Assembly (NCBI RefSeq): GCF_036541405.1
Contig: NZ_JAZHFS010000007.1
Span: 1-64,000, forward strand
Source: Clostridium_AD frigoriphilum
GTDB taxonomy: Bacteria; Bacillota; Clostridia; Clostridiales; Clostridiaceae
Reading direction: 5' to 3'
DNA: 64,000 bases
Below are positions 52,745-62,080 of the stretch, piece by piece (within the stretch, counting starts at the first letter, position 1; each line of letters opens with the position of its first letter). The position numbers were made by a program, and so were the translations under genes. The notes below the pieces were generated by a model. It worked only from the letters and a program-made list of their open reading frames with translations. It ran no database searches and was not told where the DNA came from.

Positions 52745-54253
52745 ATGAGCACAAAAGTCGAAATAAAGACAAAGAATGAAGTGGAGCACCATGGTGAACT
52801 CAAAAGGAGTTTACAAGCCAGGCATTTAAATATGATTGCAATTGGTGGTGCAATTGGTACTGGGTTATTTTTACTTAGTGGCGGCACAATAAGCAAAGCG
52901 GGTCCCGGTGGCGCAATTGTCGCATATTGTGTTATGGGTATTTTAGTATATTTTTTAATGACATCTCTTGGAGAGATGGCAACACTATTACCAGTTTCGG
53001 GTTCCTTTGAAACATATGCTACAAGGTTTGTAGATCCTGCATTTGGATTTGCTTTAGGTTGGAACTATTGGTTTTGCTGGGCTACATGCGTTGCTTGTGA
53101 ATTAGTGGCAGGATCCATCATTATAAAATTCTGGCTTCCGAATACTAATGCAACTTTGTGGAGTGTATTATTCTTAGTTGTTCTATTTATACTTAATCTT
53201 ACATCAGCAAGAGCTTATGGAGAAGGTGAATATTGGTTTTCCAGTATTAAAGTTATTACCATAATAGCATTCATAATAGTAGGTACTCTGATGATATTTG
53301 GTATAATGGGTGGTCATTCGCCAGGTTTCTCTAACTTTACACTATCTGACGTTAATGGTAATAAGGGCCCCTTCATAGGTGGCATATTTGGAATGGTAAA
53401 TGTGTTTCTACTCGCAGGCTTTTCTTTCTCTGGTACTGAACTTGTAGGCCTTGCTGCAGGTGAGTGTGAAAATCCACAGGTTAATGTTCCAAAAGCCATC
53501 AAGATGGTATTCTGGCGTATCCTTTTATTTTATCTTGGTGCAATTATAGTAATTGGGTTCCTCGTTCCTTTTAATGATCCCAACCTTTTAAAAAGTGGTA
53601 CAGACCAAATAGCTTTTAGTCCTTTCACTATGGTGTTTGAAAGGTCAGGCTTAGCATTTGCTGCAAGCCTCATGAATGCAGTTATTCTTACAGCTGTGCT
53701 TTCAGCAGGAAACTCGGGATTATATGCTTCATCACGTATGCTTTATTCAATGGCAAAGGAAGGAAAGGCACCTAAACTTTTTGGGAAAGTAAATAAGAGG
53801 GGGGTTCCAATGAATGCGCTTTACCTTACAACTCTTGTTGCTTGTTCAGCTTTTTTTGCATCTCTCGTTGGTGATGGTAAAATATACTATGCACTAGTTA
53901 ATATTTCTGGTATTACAGCTTTCTTTGCATGGTTAGGCATAGCAATATGCCACTATAGATTTAGAAAAGCATATATTGCACAAGGAAGAAAACTTGAAGA
54001 TTTAAAATATCGAGCTAAGTGGTTTCCATTCGGCCCAATTATGGCTATGATACTTTGTACTATTGTTATATTTGGCTCAAACATATGGATATTTCAAGAA
54101 CCCAAATTCGATTGGTTTAGTTTTATTACAAATTATATGACTATTCCATTATTCGCAATTTTCTATTTTGGTTATAAGTTTATAAAGAAAACCAAGATAG
54201 TTCCTCTTATGGAATGTGATTTTGAACATAAAGAATATCAAGAAACAGAATAA
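52745..54253 (+). CDS. mmuP: Amino acid permease, likely S-methylmethionine permease
   Basis: A 502-residue, 12-helix APC/AAT-family permease. LKRSLQARHLNMIAIGGAIG opens the first helix and SFSGTELVGLAAGE is the typical consensus. By itself it could carry many amino acids; the homocysteine methyltransferase gene 39 nt downstream makes S-methylmethionine the likely substrate. ATG follows AAGGAGGTTTCAA. No SAM riboswitch or T-box is seen in the 256-nt upstream region. Confidence 0.85.
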   Translation: MSTKVEIKTKNEVEHHGELKRSLQARHLNMIAIGGAIGTGLFLLSGGTISKAGPGGAIVAYCVMGILVYFLMTSLGEMATLLPVSGSFETYATRFVDPAFGFALGWNYWFCWATCVACELVAGSIIIKFWLPNTNATLWSVLFLVVLFILNLTSARAYGEGEYWFSSIKVITIIAFIIVGTLMIFGIMGGHSPGFSNFTLSDVNGNKGPFIGGIFGMVNVFLLAGFSFSGTELVGLAAGECENPQVNVPKAIKMVFWRILLFYLGAIIVIGFLVPFNDPNLLKSGTDQIAFSPFTMVFERSGLAFAASLMNAVILTAVLSAGNSGLYASSRMLYSMAKEGKAPKLFGKVNKRGVPMNALYLTTLVACSAFFASLVGDGKIYYALVNISGITAFFAWLGIAICHYRFRKAYIAQGRKLEDLKYRAKWFPFGPIMAMILCTIVIFGSNIWIFQEPKFDWFSFITNYMTIPLFAIFYFGYKFIKKTKIVPLMECDFEHKEYQETE

Positions 54254-54292
54254 ACACTTAAAAATTAATCTATAAAAAGAAGGAGAGTTATT

Positions 54293-55237
54293 ATGAATCC
54301 AATAACGAATATTTTAAAAGATTTTCCATTAATCATTTTAGACGGTGCATTAGCTACAGAACTTGAACGATTAGGGTGCGACATTAACGATTCTCTCTGG
54401 TCAGCAAAAATACTTGCTCAGAATCCTGAAATAATAGAGAAAGTACACTATGACTATTTTGCTTCTGGAGCTGACTGTGCAATTACCTCAAGTTATCAAG
54501 CTACTATTGAAGGATATGTAGAAAAAGGTTTCACCAAACTCGAAGCAATATCCCTTATTAAGAAATCTGCTACTATTGCTATAAAGGCTAGGGATGATTT
54601 TTGGAAGGAACCACTACATAGAATAAATAGACCACTCCCCTTAGTTGCAGGTTCTGTAGGCCCCTATGGTGCTTATCTTGCAGATGGTTCTGAATACCTT
54701 GGAGATTATGAAATTGGTGAAGAAGAATTAATTGAATTTCATAGACCACGAATAAAAATCTTAGTAGACGCAGGTGTAGATATTCTTGCTTGCGAAACAA
54801 TACCTAGTCTTATAGAAGCTAAAGCTATTACTAAACTACTTAAAGAATTTCCCAATGTATATTGTTGGATGAGCTTTAGTGCTAAAAATGATTTTCAGAT
54901 AAGTGATGGTACATTAATTTCTGATTGTGCCAAATATTTAGATTCCTTTACTCAAGTGGCTGCCATAGGAATAAATTGCAGCGCACCTAACCATATACAA
55001 TCATTAATTGAAGAAATCAAAAACAATACAAAAAAACCTATAGTAGTTTATCCAAACTCAGGAGAAGAATATGATGCCTCTTCTAAAACTTGGCATGGTA
55101 ATTCCTCTAGTGAAATTTATAGTCGTAGTGCCAAAGGCTGGTTTGACAAAGGTGCTCAGCTAATTGGTGGTTGCTGTCGAACAACCCCTGACGATATTAA
55201 AGCTATTGCTACATGGGCTCGAAAATGCAATGATTAA
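54293..55237 (+). CDS. mmuM: Homocysteine S-methyltransferase
   Basis: A 314-residue zinc enzyme that transfers a methyl group from S-methylmethionine (or SAM) to homocysteine. ILDGALATELERLG at the N-terminus, GINCSAPNH and the C-terminal zinc ligands in GGCCRTTPDDI are present. Cotranscribed with the permease. The pair lets the cell use plant-derived S-methylmethionine as a methionine source. Confidence 0.92.
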   Translation: MNPITNILKDFPLIILDGALATELERLGCDINDSLWSAKILAQNPEIIEKVHYDYFASGADCAITSSYQATIEGYVEKGFTKLEAISLIKKSATIAIKARDDFWKEPLHRINRPLPLVAGSVGPYGAYLADGSEYLGDYEIGEEELIEFHRPRIKILVDAGVDILACETIPSLIEAKAITKLLKEFPNVYCWMSFSAKNDFQISDGTLISDCAKYLDSFTQVAAIGINCSAPNHIQSLIEEIKNNTKKPIVVYPNSGEEYDASSKTWHGNSSSEIYSRSAKGWFDKGAQLIGGCCRTTPDDIKAIATWARKCND

Positions 55238-55267
55238 CAAAATACATTAATATTCATTTTATACCCT

Positions 55268-55304
55268 ATGCAAGGGAGTTTTCCGAAAGGCATCTTCCTT
55301 GTAT
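55268..55304. terminator. Bidirectional terminator, mmuM/padR
   Basis: ATGCAAGG...CCTTGTAT with inner TTCCGAAAGG pairing, between convergent genes. Confidence 0.7.
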
Positions 55305-55322
55305 TTTATTAACCTAAACTAT

Positions 55323-55868
55323 TTATATTAAGATCTTTTTTATAGAATCTTCAATCCAGTCTATGTAATCTTTTTCTCTCATAATTGCACCATTTAAAAC
55401 AATATACTCTCCAAATCTTGGAGAAGATACTTTTGATATATCATTTATCTTTAAAAGCTCTTTCATAGTATTTTCAAGATATTCTAATCTCTCGGAATGT
55501 TTGATTAATGCGCTTTGAAATTGTTTTACTAAATCTTCATTAGATATTTCATCACAAAAATATGCTTTAAGTCTAAAAACATCTTTAGGAGTGTGTTCTA
55601 AGGGTTCATCTTTCACTAGCCATTTTTGTAAACATACCTTTCCCTCTTGGGTTATTGTATATAATTTTTTTTCAAGTTTTTCACCTTGGATAATTATTTC
55701 ATATGAAATTAGACATTCATCAGTTAATTTCCTTAATTCAGGATAGATTTGACTATGATTAGCATACCAAAACTCCACTAATCCACTATTAAATTCTTTA
55801 GTTATATCGTACCCAGTTAATGGTTTTCTATTTATCAATCCTAAAATTGCATATTTTAAAGTTCTCAT
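55323..55868 (-). CDS. PadR-family transcriptional regulator
   Basis: A 181-residue regulator: MRTLKYAILGLINRKPLTGY at the start (winged helix), then YPELRKLTDECLI and a C-terminal coiled dimerisation domain (Vir_act_alpha_C type). Divergent from the enoate-reductase-like gene, which it probably controls. PadR proteins often sense phenolic acids. Confidence 0.88.
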   Translation of the reverse strand: MRTLKYAILGLINRKPLTGYDITKEFNSGLVEFWYANHSQIYPELRKLTDECLISYEIIIQGEKLEKKLYTITQEGKVCLQKWLVKDEPLEHTPKDVFRLKAYFCDEISNEDLVKQFQSALIKHSERLEYLENTMKELLKINDISKVSSPRFGEYIVLNGAIMREKDYIDWIEDSIKKILI

Positions 55869-56037
55869 TTAACAACACCTCATTCTTTCTTATAATTTTA
55901 CCATAATTAATTGAAAAGTAAAGTACAACATAGTATATATAACATGTTATCATTGACATATATAAATATAAAAGCGCATAATGTATATAAAGGCATTACA
56001 TAATTGTCTTACTATAGATAATTTAAGGAGGGTATAT

Positions 56038-58032
56038 ATGAACAAGTATAAAAAATTGTTTGAACCAATTAAAATTGGTAAATGTGAAATTAAAAATCGT
56101 TTTGCATTAGCACCAATGGGACCACTCGGACTAGCCGATAGTGAAGGTGGATTTAATCAAAGAGGAATTGATTATTATACCGAGAGAGCAAAAGGCGGTA
56201 CAGGGTTAATTATTACAGGAGTTACTTTTGTAGATAATGAAGTTGAAGAACACGGTATGCCAAATTGTCCATGCTCTACATATAATCCAGTTCAATTTGT
56301 TAGAACAGGTAAAGAACTAACCGAAAGAATACATGCATATAATGCAAAGGTGTTTATTCAAATGTCAGGAGGATTTGGTAGAGTTACTATTCCCACTAAC
56401 CTTGGGGAATTTCCACCAGTTGCACCATCACCAATTCAGCACAGATGGCTCGATAAAACTTGCCGTGCAATTACAATAGATGAAATTAAGTCTATAGTTA
56501 AAAAATTTGGAGATGGAGCTTATAATGCAAAGAGAGCTGGTTTTGACGGAATAGAAATTCATGCTGTTCATGAAGGATATCTTATAGACCAATTCGCTAT
56601 GTCATTATTTAATCATAGAACTGATGAATATGGTGGAAGCTTAGATAATAGACTTCGTTTTGCTCGTGAAATAGTTGAAGAAATCAAAGATAGATGTGGA
56701 GAAGATTATCCTGTAGTTCTTAGATATTCACCAAAGAGCTTTATTAAAGATCTCAGAGACGGAGCACTTCCAGGAGAAGTATTTACTGAAAAAGGTAGAG
56801 ATCTTGAAGAAGGAATTAAGGCTGCTAAATTACTTGTATCCTATGGATATGATTCATTAGACACAGACGTTGGATCTTACGATTCATGGTGGTGGAGTCA
56901 TCCCCCAATGTATCAAGATAAGGGATTATACAGACCATACGCTAAATTAATGAAAGAAACTGTAGATGTACCTATTATGTGTGCTGGAAGAATGGATAAT
57001 CCAGATATGGCACTAGATGCTATCGAAAATGGAACATGTGATATTATAAGTCTTGGTAGACCACTTCTTGCAGATCCTGATTATGTAAATAAATTGCGAT
57101 GCAACAATCTTAAATCAATTAGACCTTGCATATCATGTCAAGAAGGATGTATGGGACGTATACAACATTATTCAATGCTTAACTGTGCTGTAAATCCTCA
57201 GGCATGTAAAGAAAAAGATAATGCACTTACACCAATATTAAAGAAGAAAAAAGTTTTAATAGTTGGAGGTGGAGTAGCAGGATGTGAAGCCGCAAGAGTT
57301 TTGACTCTTAGAGGGCACGAAGCCGTTATTTTTGAAAAGAATAATAAATTAGGTGGAAATCTTATACCAGGTGGAGTTCCAGACTTTAAAGAAGACGATA
57401 TCGCTTTAGCTAATTGGTTTGAACATACATTAAAAGAATTAAAGGTTAAGGTTAATTTAAATACTGAGGTTACAAAAGATCAAATTTTAAAAGCTGATTT
57501 TGATAGTGTAATAATTGCTACAGGCTCTACTCCAAAAGTATTTCCACTTGGAGATGACGCAAAAGTATTTACAGCCGCAGATGTTTTACTAGGAAAGAAA
57601 GACTGTAAAGATACAACAGTTATAGTTGGCGGAGGATTGGTTGGATGTGAACTTGCACTTCACCTTGCTAAAGAAGGCAAAAGTGTAACTATAGTAGAGG
57701 CATTAAACAAAATACTTGCATTAAATGGACCTTTATGTTCTGCAAACAGTGAAATGCTTGAGAAATTAATTCCATTTAATAAGATTGCTGTAAAAACAAA
57801 TTCAAAAGTTAAAGCATATAAAGATGGATTACTTGAAATGGAAACAGAAAATGGAATTGAGAAAATTAAATGTGATTCAGTAATACTTTCAGTAGGCTAT
57901 AAAGAGGAAAATTCTTTATATAAAGAATTAGAATTTGAAGTTCCTGAAATTTATCTTTTAGGAGATGCACGTAAAGTTTCTAATATCATGTATGGTATTT
58001 GGGATGCTTATGAAGTTGCAAATCATATTTAA
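56038..58032 (+). CDS. 2-enoate reductase-like flavoenzyme (OYE plus Rossmann domains, 4Fe-4S)
   Basis: A 664-residue enzyme. OYE TIM barrel (residues 1-340; FGDGAYNAKRAGFDGIEIHA), a 4Fe-4S cluster in CISCQEGCMG...NCAVNP, then FAD/NAD(P) Rossmann domains (VLIVGGGVAGCEAARVL; TVIVGGGLVGCELAL). This is the layout of clostridial enoate and cinnamate reductases (FldZ), 2,4-dienoyl-CoA reductase and BaiCD. ATG at 56038 follows AAGGAGGGTATAT; the frame is open to 55981. Regulated by the divergent PadR protein; a phenolic or aromatic enoate substrate is plausible. Confidence 0.87.
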   Translation: MNKYKKLFEPIKIGKCEIKNRFALAPMGPLGLADSEGGFNQRGIDYYTERAKGGTGLIITGVTFVDNEVEEHGMPNCPCSTYNPVQFVRTGKELTERIHAYNAKVFIQMSGGFGRVTIPTNLGEFPPVAPSPIQHRWLDKTCRAITIDEIKSIVKKFGDGAYNAKRAGFDGIEIHAVHEGYLIDQFAMSLFNHRTDEYGGSLDNRLRFAREIVEEIKDRCGEDYPVVLRYSPKSFIKDLRDGALPGEVFTEKGRDLEEGIKAAKLLVSYGYDSLDTDVGSYDSWWWSHPPMYQDKGLYRPYAKLMKETVDVPIMCAGRMDNPDMALDAIENGTCDIISLGRPLLADPDYVNKLRCNNLKSIRPCISCQEGCMGRIQHYSMLNCAVNPQACKEKDNALTPILKKKKVLIVGGGVAGCEAARVLTLRGHEAVIFEKNNKLGGNLIPGGVPDFKEDDIALANWFEHTLKELKVKVNLNTEVTKDQILKADFDSVIIATGSTPKVFPLGDDAKVFTAADVLLGKKDCKDTTVIVGGGLVGCELALHLAKEGKSVTIVEALNKILALNGPLCSANSEMLEKLIPFNKIAVKTNSKVKAYKDGLLEMETENGIEKIKCDSVILSVGYKEENSLYKELEFEVPEIYLLGDARKVSNIMYGIWDAYEVANHI

Positions 58033-58063
58033 TTAAATTATTTTTAAATTTGTACAAAAACAT

Positions 58064-58095
58064 AAAAACTCTGAGTGCTTTAACTCAGAGTTTTT
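58064..58095. terminator. Bidirectional terminator, flavoenzyme/DAHP synthase 1
   Basis: AAAAACTCTGAGT paired perfectly with ACTCAGAGTTTTT around GCTTTA. Confidence 0.9.
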
Positions 58096-58108
58096 ACTAT
58101 AAAAGCTT

Positions 58109-59137
58109 CTATAAATTTTCAGCAATATTATAAATTAATTTTTCAGTTTCTTCCCATCCTAAACATGCATCTGTTATGGATTTACCGTAAGTGCCAGACC
58201 CTACATCTTGTTTACCTTCTACAATATAACTTTCAATCATAAATCCTTTTATCATTTTTTTAAGTAGAGAGTCATCTTTCCTACTCATTAACACTTCTCT
58301 AGCTATTCTTGGTTGCTCTTTGTAAAGCTTCATTGAATTTGCATGATTAGTATCCACAATAATAGAAGGATTTAAAAACTTCTGTTTTTCATATTCTTTA
58401 GCAATATTTATTAAATCTTCATAATGATAGTTTGGAATATTTTTACCATAAGAATCCACGGCTCCTCTTAAAACAGCATGTGCAAGTGGGTTTCCTGATG
58501 TTTCAACCTGCCATCCGCTATATATAAAAGTATGAGCACCCTGTGCTGCTTTAATTGAATTTAGCATTACAGTTAGATCTCCACCAGTTGGATTCTTCAT
58601 ACCTACAGGCATATCAATACCACTTACGGTAAATCTATGTTGCTGATTTTCTACAGAGCGAGCTCCAACTGCATGATAACTTAATAAATCTGAAAGATAT
58701 GTATAGTTTTCTGGATATAACATTTCATCTGCAGCAGGCATATGATATTCACTTAATGCTTTTAAATGAAGTTTTCTAATAGCTCTTAATCCTGCATCCA
58801 TATCAGGTGCTTTATTTGGGTCTGGTTGAGAGGCCATGCCTTTATATCCTTCACCAGTAGTTCTAGGTTTATTTGTATAAATCCTAGGTATAATTATTAT
58901 AGAGTCTTTTACTTTTTCCTGAACTTTTGCAAGCTTCCCTATGTATTCACACACCGAGTCTTCGTTATCAGCCGAGCATGGTCCAACTATAAGTAGAAAC
59001 TTATCAGATTTATTCTCAAAAACTTTCCTTATTTCAGCATCTCTGTTTTTTTTAATTTCTTTAATTTTATTTGACAGAGGCATTTCTTCCATAATTTCCT
59101 TTGAAGTAGTCATCTTTTTTATATATTTAATATTCAT
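58109..59137 (-). CDS. DAHP synthase (class I), copy 1
   Basis: A 342-residue enzyme condensing phosphoenolpyruvate with erythrose 4-phosphate, the first step of aromatic amino acid synthesis. LLIVGPCSADNEDSVCEY, RIYTNKPRTTGEGYKG, GARSVENQQHR and IVDTNHANS are family motifs. It has no chorismate mutase or regulatory extension. It is about 96% identical (327 of 342 residues) to the copy at 62090; differences include SYHAVGARS versus GYIAVGARS and AAQGAHTF versus AAQDGHTF. Confidence 0.92.
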   Translation of the reverse strand: MNIKYIKKMTTSKEIMEEMPLSNKIKEIKKNRDAEIRKVFENKSDKFLLIVGPCSADNEDSVCEYIGKLAKVQEKVKDSIIIIPRIYTNKPRTTGEGYKGMASQPDPNKAPDMDAGLRAIRKLHLKALSEYHMPAADEMLYPENYTYLSDLLSYHAVGARSVENQQHRFTVSGIDMPVGMKNPTGGDLTVMLNSIKAAQGAHTFIYSGWQVETSGNPLAHAVLRGAVDSYGKNIPNYHYEDLINIAKEYEKQKFLNPSIIVDTNHANSMKLYKEQPRIAREVLMSRKDDSLLKKMIKGFMIESYIVEGKQDVGSGTYGKSITDACLGWEETEKLIYNIAENL

Positions 59138-59361
59138 TTCACTTTTCCCCCACTTTGCTTATTTATTATTAACTTCACTCTTGGATTCTTAAAAATAGCC
59201 ACGACATCAATAATACATTTATTGAACGATATCTGAAAGTTACGAATCATTAGTTAATAGGTCTCATTATACTTATAACTCCATACATTTTCAATTATTA
59301 TTTTCTTTTTATTTTAAATTTCTGCTTTAATTATTTTTTTAATAAATAATTGCCTAAAAAA

Positions 59362-59407
59362 TATGTATCGTATGATAGTTGTCATTTGATACATATATTG
59401 TTATAAT
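59362..59407 (+). promoter_or_regulatory. MarR/MCP promoter overlapped by an inverted repeat
   Basis: TTGTCA (59379-59384) and TATAAT (59402-59407) are 17 nt apart. TATGTATC and GATACATA (59362-59369, 59388-59395) form an inverted repeat around the -35 box, as expected for autorepression by the MarR protein encoded next. Confidence 0.65.
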
Positions 59408-59443
59408 AATTTCATTACAATTTACAAAATAAAGGAGAATAAG

Positions 59444-59914
59444 ATGAATAGTAAAGAACATCAAAAACTAATATTAAGTATGGTTAACTTTTATAGCATA
59501 TTCAATATTGAATTTATAGACCTTATCCCAGACCTTAGTAATTTAGGAGTTAGCCCTTTGCTCTCAAAAATTTTAAATACAATTCATATGGAGGGTAACA
59601 CTACTTCATCATTTTTAAGCAAAAAACTTAATATCTCTTCTTCGAATGTAAGTAGAAGTATTAATACATTAAATTTAATGGGTTACATAAATAAAAGACA
59701 AGATTCTATAGATAAACGAATTACATATTTATCTCTGTCTAAAAAGGCTGTAGAACTTGTTTCTAAAACTATGTCTAATTCAGAAGAAATGCTTCTAAAA
59801 AAATTCAATGTACTATCTTCTGAAGAAATAGAAGAACTTTCTTATTCTTTTATTTCAATACAAAATCTACTTATAAAAATGCGCGATTTGAATATTAGCA
59901 ATCAAAACAAATAA
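59444..59914 (+). CDS. MarR-family transcriptional regulator
   Basis: A 156-residue winged-helix protein: SKILNTIHMEGNTTSSFLSK, SSSNVSRSINTLNLMGYI, RQDSIDKRITYLSLSKK. ATG follows AAAGGAGAATAAG. It lies 17 nt upstream of a chemoreceptor gene, forming a two-gene operon. Its operator probably lies in its own promoter, and it could also affect the divergent DAHP synthase. Confidence 0.88.
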   Translation: MNSKEHQKLILSMVNFYSIFNIEFIDLIPDLSNLGVSPLLSKILNTIHMEGNTTSSFLSKKLNISSSNVSRSINTLNLMGYINKRQDSIDKRITYLSLSKKAVELVSKTMSNSEEMLLKKFNVLSSEEIEELSYSFISIQNLLIKMRDLNISNQNK

Positions 59915-59931
59915 GGGAGTTGATTTAATAA

Positions 59932-61920
59932 ATGATTACAAAAAGTATAAAATCAAAATTAATTATTTTAATTGGCATATTATTAATAATTATATGTTCA
60001 GGTCTAGGAATTATTTCTTACATAAATGCCTCTAATGCCTTGGTGTCAAATATAGAGAAAACACTACCACAAATAGCTACTCAAGCTTCAAACACAGTTC
60101 AAGCTTCTCTAGACAGTCAATTGAATTCAATGGAAGTAATTGCATCAACTAATAGTATTACTACACCTGAAAAAACAAAATCTATATTACAGGGTGAAAC
60201 TGCCAGAAGTAAAAGTTTAAAAATGGGATATGCAGATATCCATGGCAATATTTTATATACAACTGGAGAAAAAGGTAACATAAAAGATACTATTTCATTT
60301 CAAAAATCCATTTCCGGAGGAAGTTATATAGCTGACCCCGTTGTTAACAAAGATAAAACCACAATAACTATGACATATTCAGTGCCAGTAAAAAAGAATA
60401 ATTCAGTAGTAGGTGTATTAGTTTCCGTTCGAAATGGGTTAGAACTAAGTGAAATGATTAAAAAAATCACCTTTGGTAAAACTGGCAGTGCCTACATGAT
60501 AAACAGTAAAAGCAATAGTATTGCTTTTATGGATAAAAACATGCCATTAAATCAATATAATTCTATAGAAGAGGCTAAAAAAAATCCAAGTCTTAACGCT
60601 ATTGCAGCTATGCAAAAAAAGATGATAGCAGGACAAACAGGTTTAAGTGCATATAGTTTTGGTGAAAAAAAATCCTACGGAGGATACGCACCAGTAAAAA
60701 AAGAAAATTGGTCCATAGTAGTTATATTAGATAAAAGTGAACTATTATCAGAGCTTGATTCTTTAAAATCATCTATAGTGATGTCCTCCTTACTGTTTTT
60801 AATTATTGGACTTTTAATAGTTTATATTATTGCTCAAAGCCTATCCAAAAGAATTAAATATTCCTCAAAATCTCTAAATGTATTATCAACTGGAGACTTT
60901 ACTAATGAAGTAAGTACCCTATATTTAGGTTACAAAGATGAAATAGGTGATATGGCTAATTCTATGAGCACAATGCAAACCTCAATTAAACAGATGATTA
61001 CCGTTTCAAAGAAGACTTCCGCAAGTATAGATACAGACTCTACAGTATTATCTAGTATATCTCAAAAGATGGTTTCCTCATCAAATAATGTAGCCCATTC
61101 AGTTCAAGAGGTTGCTAGTGGTATCAGTGCTCAAGCAGAAGATTTAGTAGAAACAACTTATATATTAAATAGGTTTAGTAGTAAAATTGAAGATATAGTT
61201 GCATACATTGAAGATGTAGATAAAAACACTTTAACAATGAGTGGCCTTGCAACTGACAGTAGTAATAATATGAAGTTATTAATGCAGGCCGTAAATGGTA
61301 TAAGTTTATCCTTTAAAGATTTATCAGATAAAATAATTACCTTTAGCAGTAGTATAAAGGAAGTTCATAGTATAATTAATATAATCAATTCTATTGCTAA
61401 TCAAACTAGTCTATTAGCCTTGAATGCTTCTATTGAAGCAGCAAATGCTGGAGAAGCCGGCAAAGGTTTTTCGGTAGTTGCAAATGAAGTTAAAAAACTA
61501 GCTGAACAAACAAAGACTTCTTCAACGCATATTACTCAACTAATATCTAATATTTCCAAAAATACTGAAATTGTTACAGGAAATACTACCACTATGAAAA
61601 CAGAACTTGGCGACCAAATAACCATAATAAATAAAACAATGAATTCTTTTGAAAAAATTATAGAAGTAATTAAAATTATAATTCCAAAGGTACAATCCAT
61701 AAATTCATCCGCCCTAGATGTAAAAATAGAAAAAGATAACATACTTAGCAAGGTAGAAAGTGTATCTGCTCTAGCTGAAGAAATATCAGCTTCTTCTCAA
61801 GAGATAACTGCTTCTACAGATGAGATGAATAATTTAGCTGCTGAAGTAGCTTCAACAGCTATTACCTTAAATAGTATGACTAAAACCATGATTGTTCAAG
61901 AAAAGAATTTTAAAATATAA
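59932..61920 (+). CDS. Transmembrane methyl-accepting chemotaxis protein
   Basis: A 662-residue receptor. TM1 about 10-31, an extracellular Cache domain of about 250 residues (MGYADIHGNILYTTGEKGNI; GKTGSAYMINSKSN), TM2 about 284-305, HAMP, and the signalling domain with INSIANQTSLLALNASIEAA and NAGEAGKGFSVVANEVKKLA at its tip. The Cache fold binds small molecules such as amino or carboxylic acids. It is cotranscribed with MarR and flanked by two DAHP synthase genes. Confidence 0.9.
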   Translation: MITKSIKSKLIILIGILLIIICSGLGIISYINASNALVSNIEKTLPQIATQASNTVQASLDSQLNSMEVIASTNSITTPEKTKSILQGETARSKSLKMGYADIHGNILYTTGEKGNIKDTISFQKSISGGSYIADPVVNKDKTTITMTYSVPVKKNNSVVGVLVSVRNGLELSEMIKKITFGKTGSAYMINSKSNSIAFMDKNMPLNQYNSIEEAKKNPSLNAIAAMQKKMIAGQTGLSAYSFGEKKSYGGYAPVKKENWSIVVILDKSELLSELDSLKSSIVMSSLLFLIIGLLIVYIIAQSLSKRIKYSSKSLNVLSTGDFTNEVSTLYLGYKDEIGDMANSMSTMQTSIKQMITVSKKTSASIDTDSTVLSSISQKMVSSSNNVAHSVQEVASGISAQAEDLVETTYILNRFSSKIEDIVAYIEDVDKNTLTMSGLATDSSNNMKLLMQAVNGISLSFKDLSDKIITFSSSIKEVHSIINIINSIANQTSLLALNASIEAANAGEAGKGFSVVANEVKKLAEQTKTSSTHITQLISNISKNTEIVTGNTTTMKTELGDQITIINKTMNSFEKIIEVIKIIIPKVQSINSSALDVKIEKDNILSKVESVSALAEEISASSQEITASTDEMNNLAAEVASTAITLNSMTKTMIVQEKNFKI

Positions 61921-62035
61921 TTCAATTCAATGCATACTAAAAACTGACATCTCTTTACTATTATGTCATTTTATACACACATTTATAAATATGGAAGTTA
62001 TATTATAATGAAAAAAATAACGTGAAAGATAAACA

Positions 62036-62065
62036 AAGGAGGTAACTATTAAAAGTTACCTCCTT
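62036..62065. terminator. Bidirectional terminator, MCP/DAHP synthase 2
   Basis: AAGGAGGTAACT paired perfectly with AGTTACCTCCTT around ATTAAA. Confidence 0.88.
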
Positions 62066-62080
62066 ACTAAATAATAAAAT

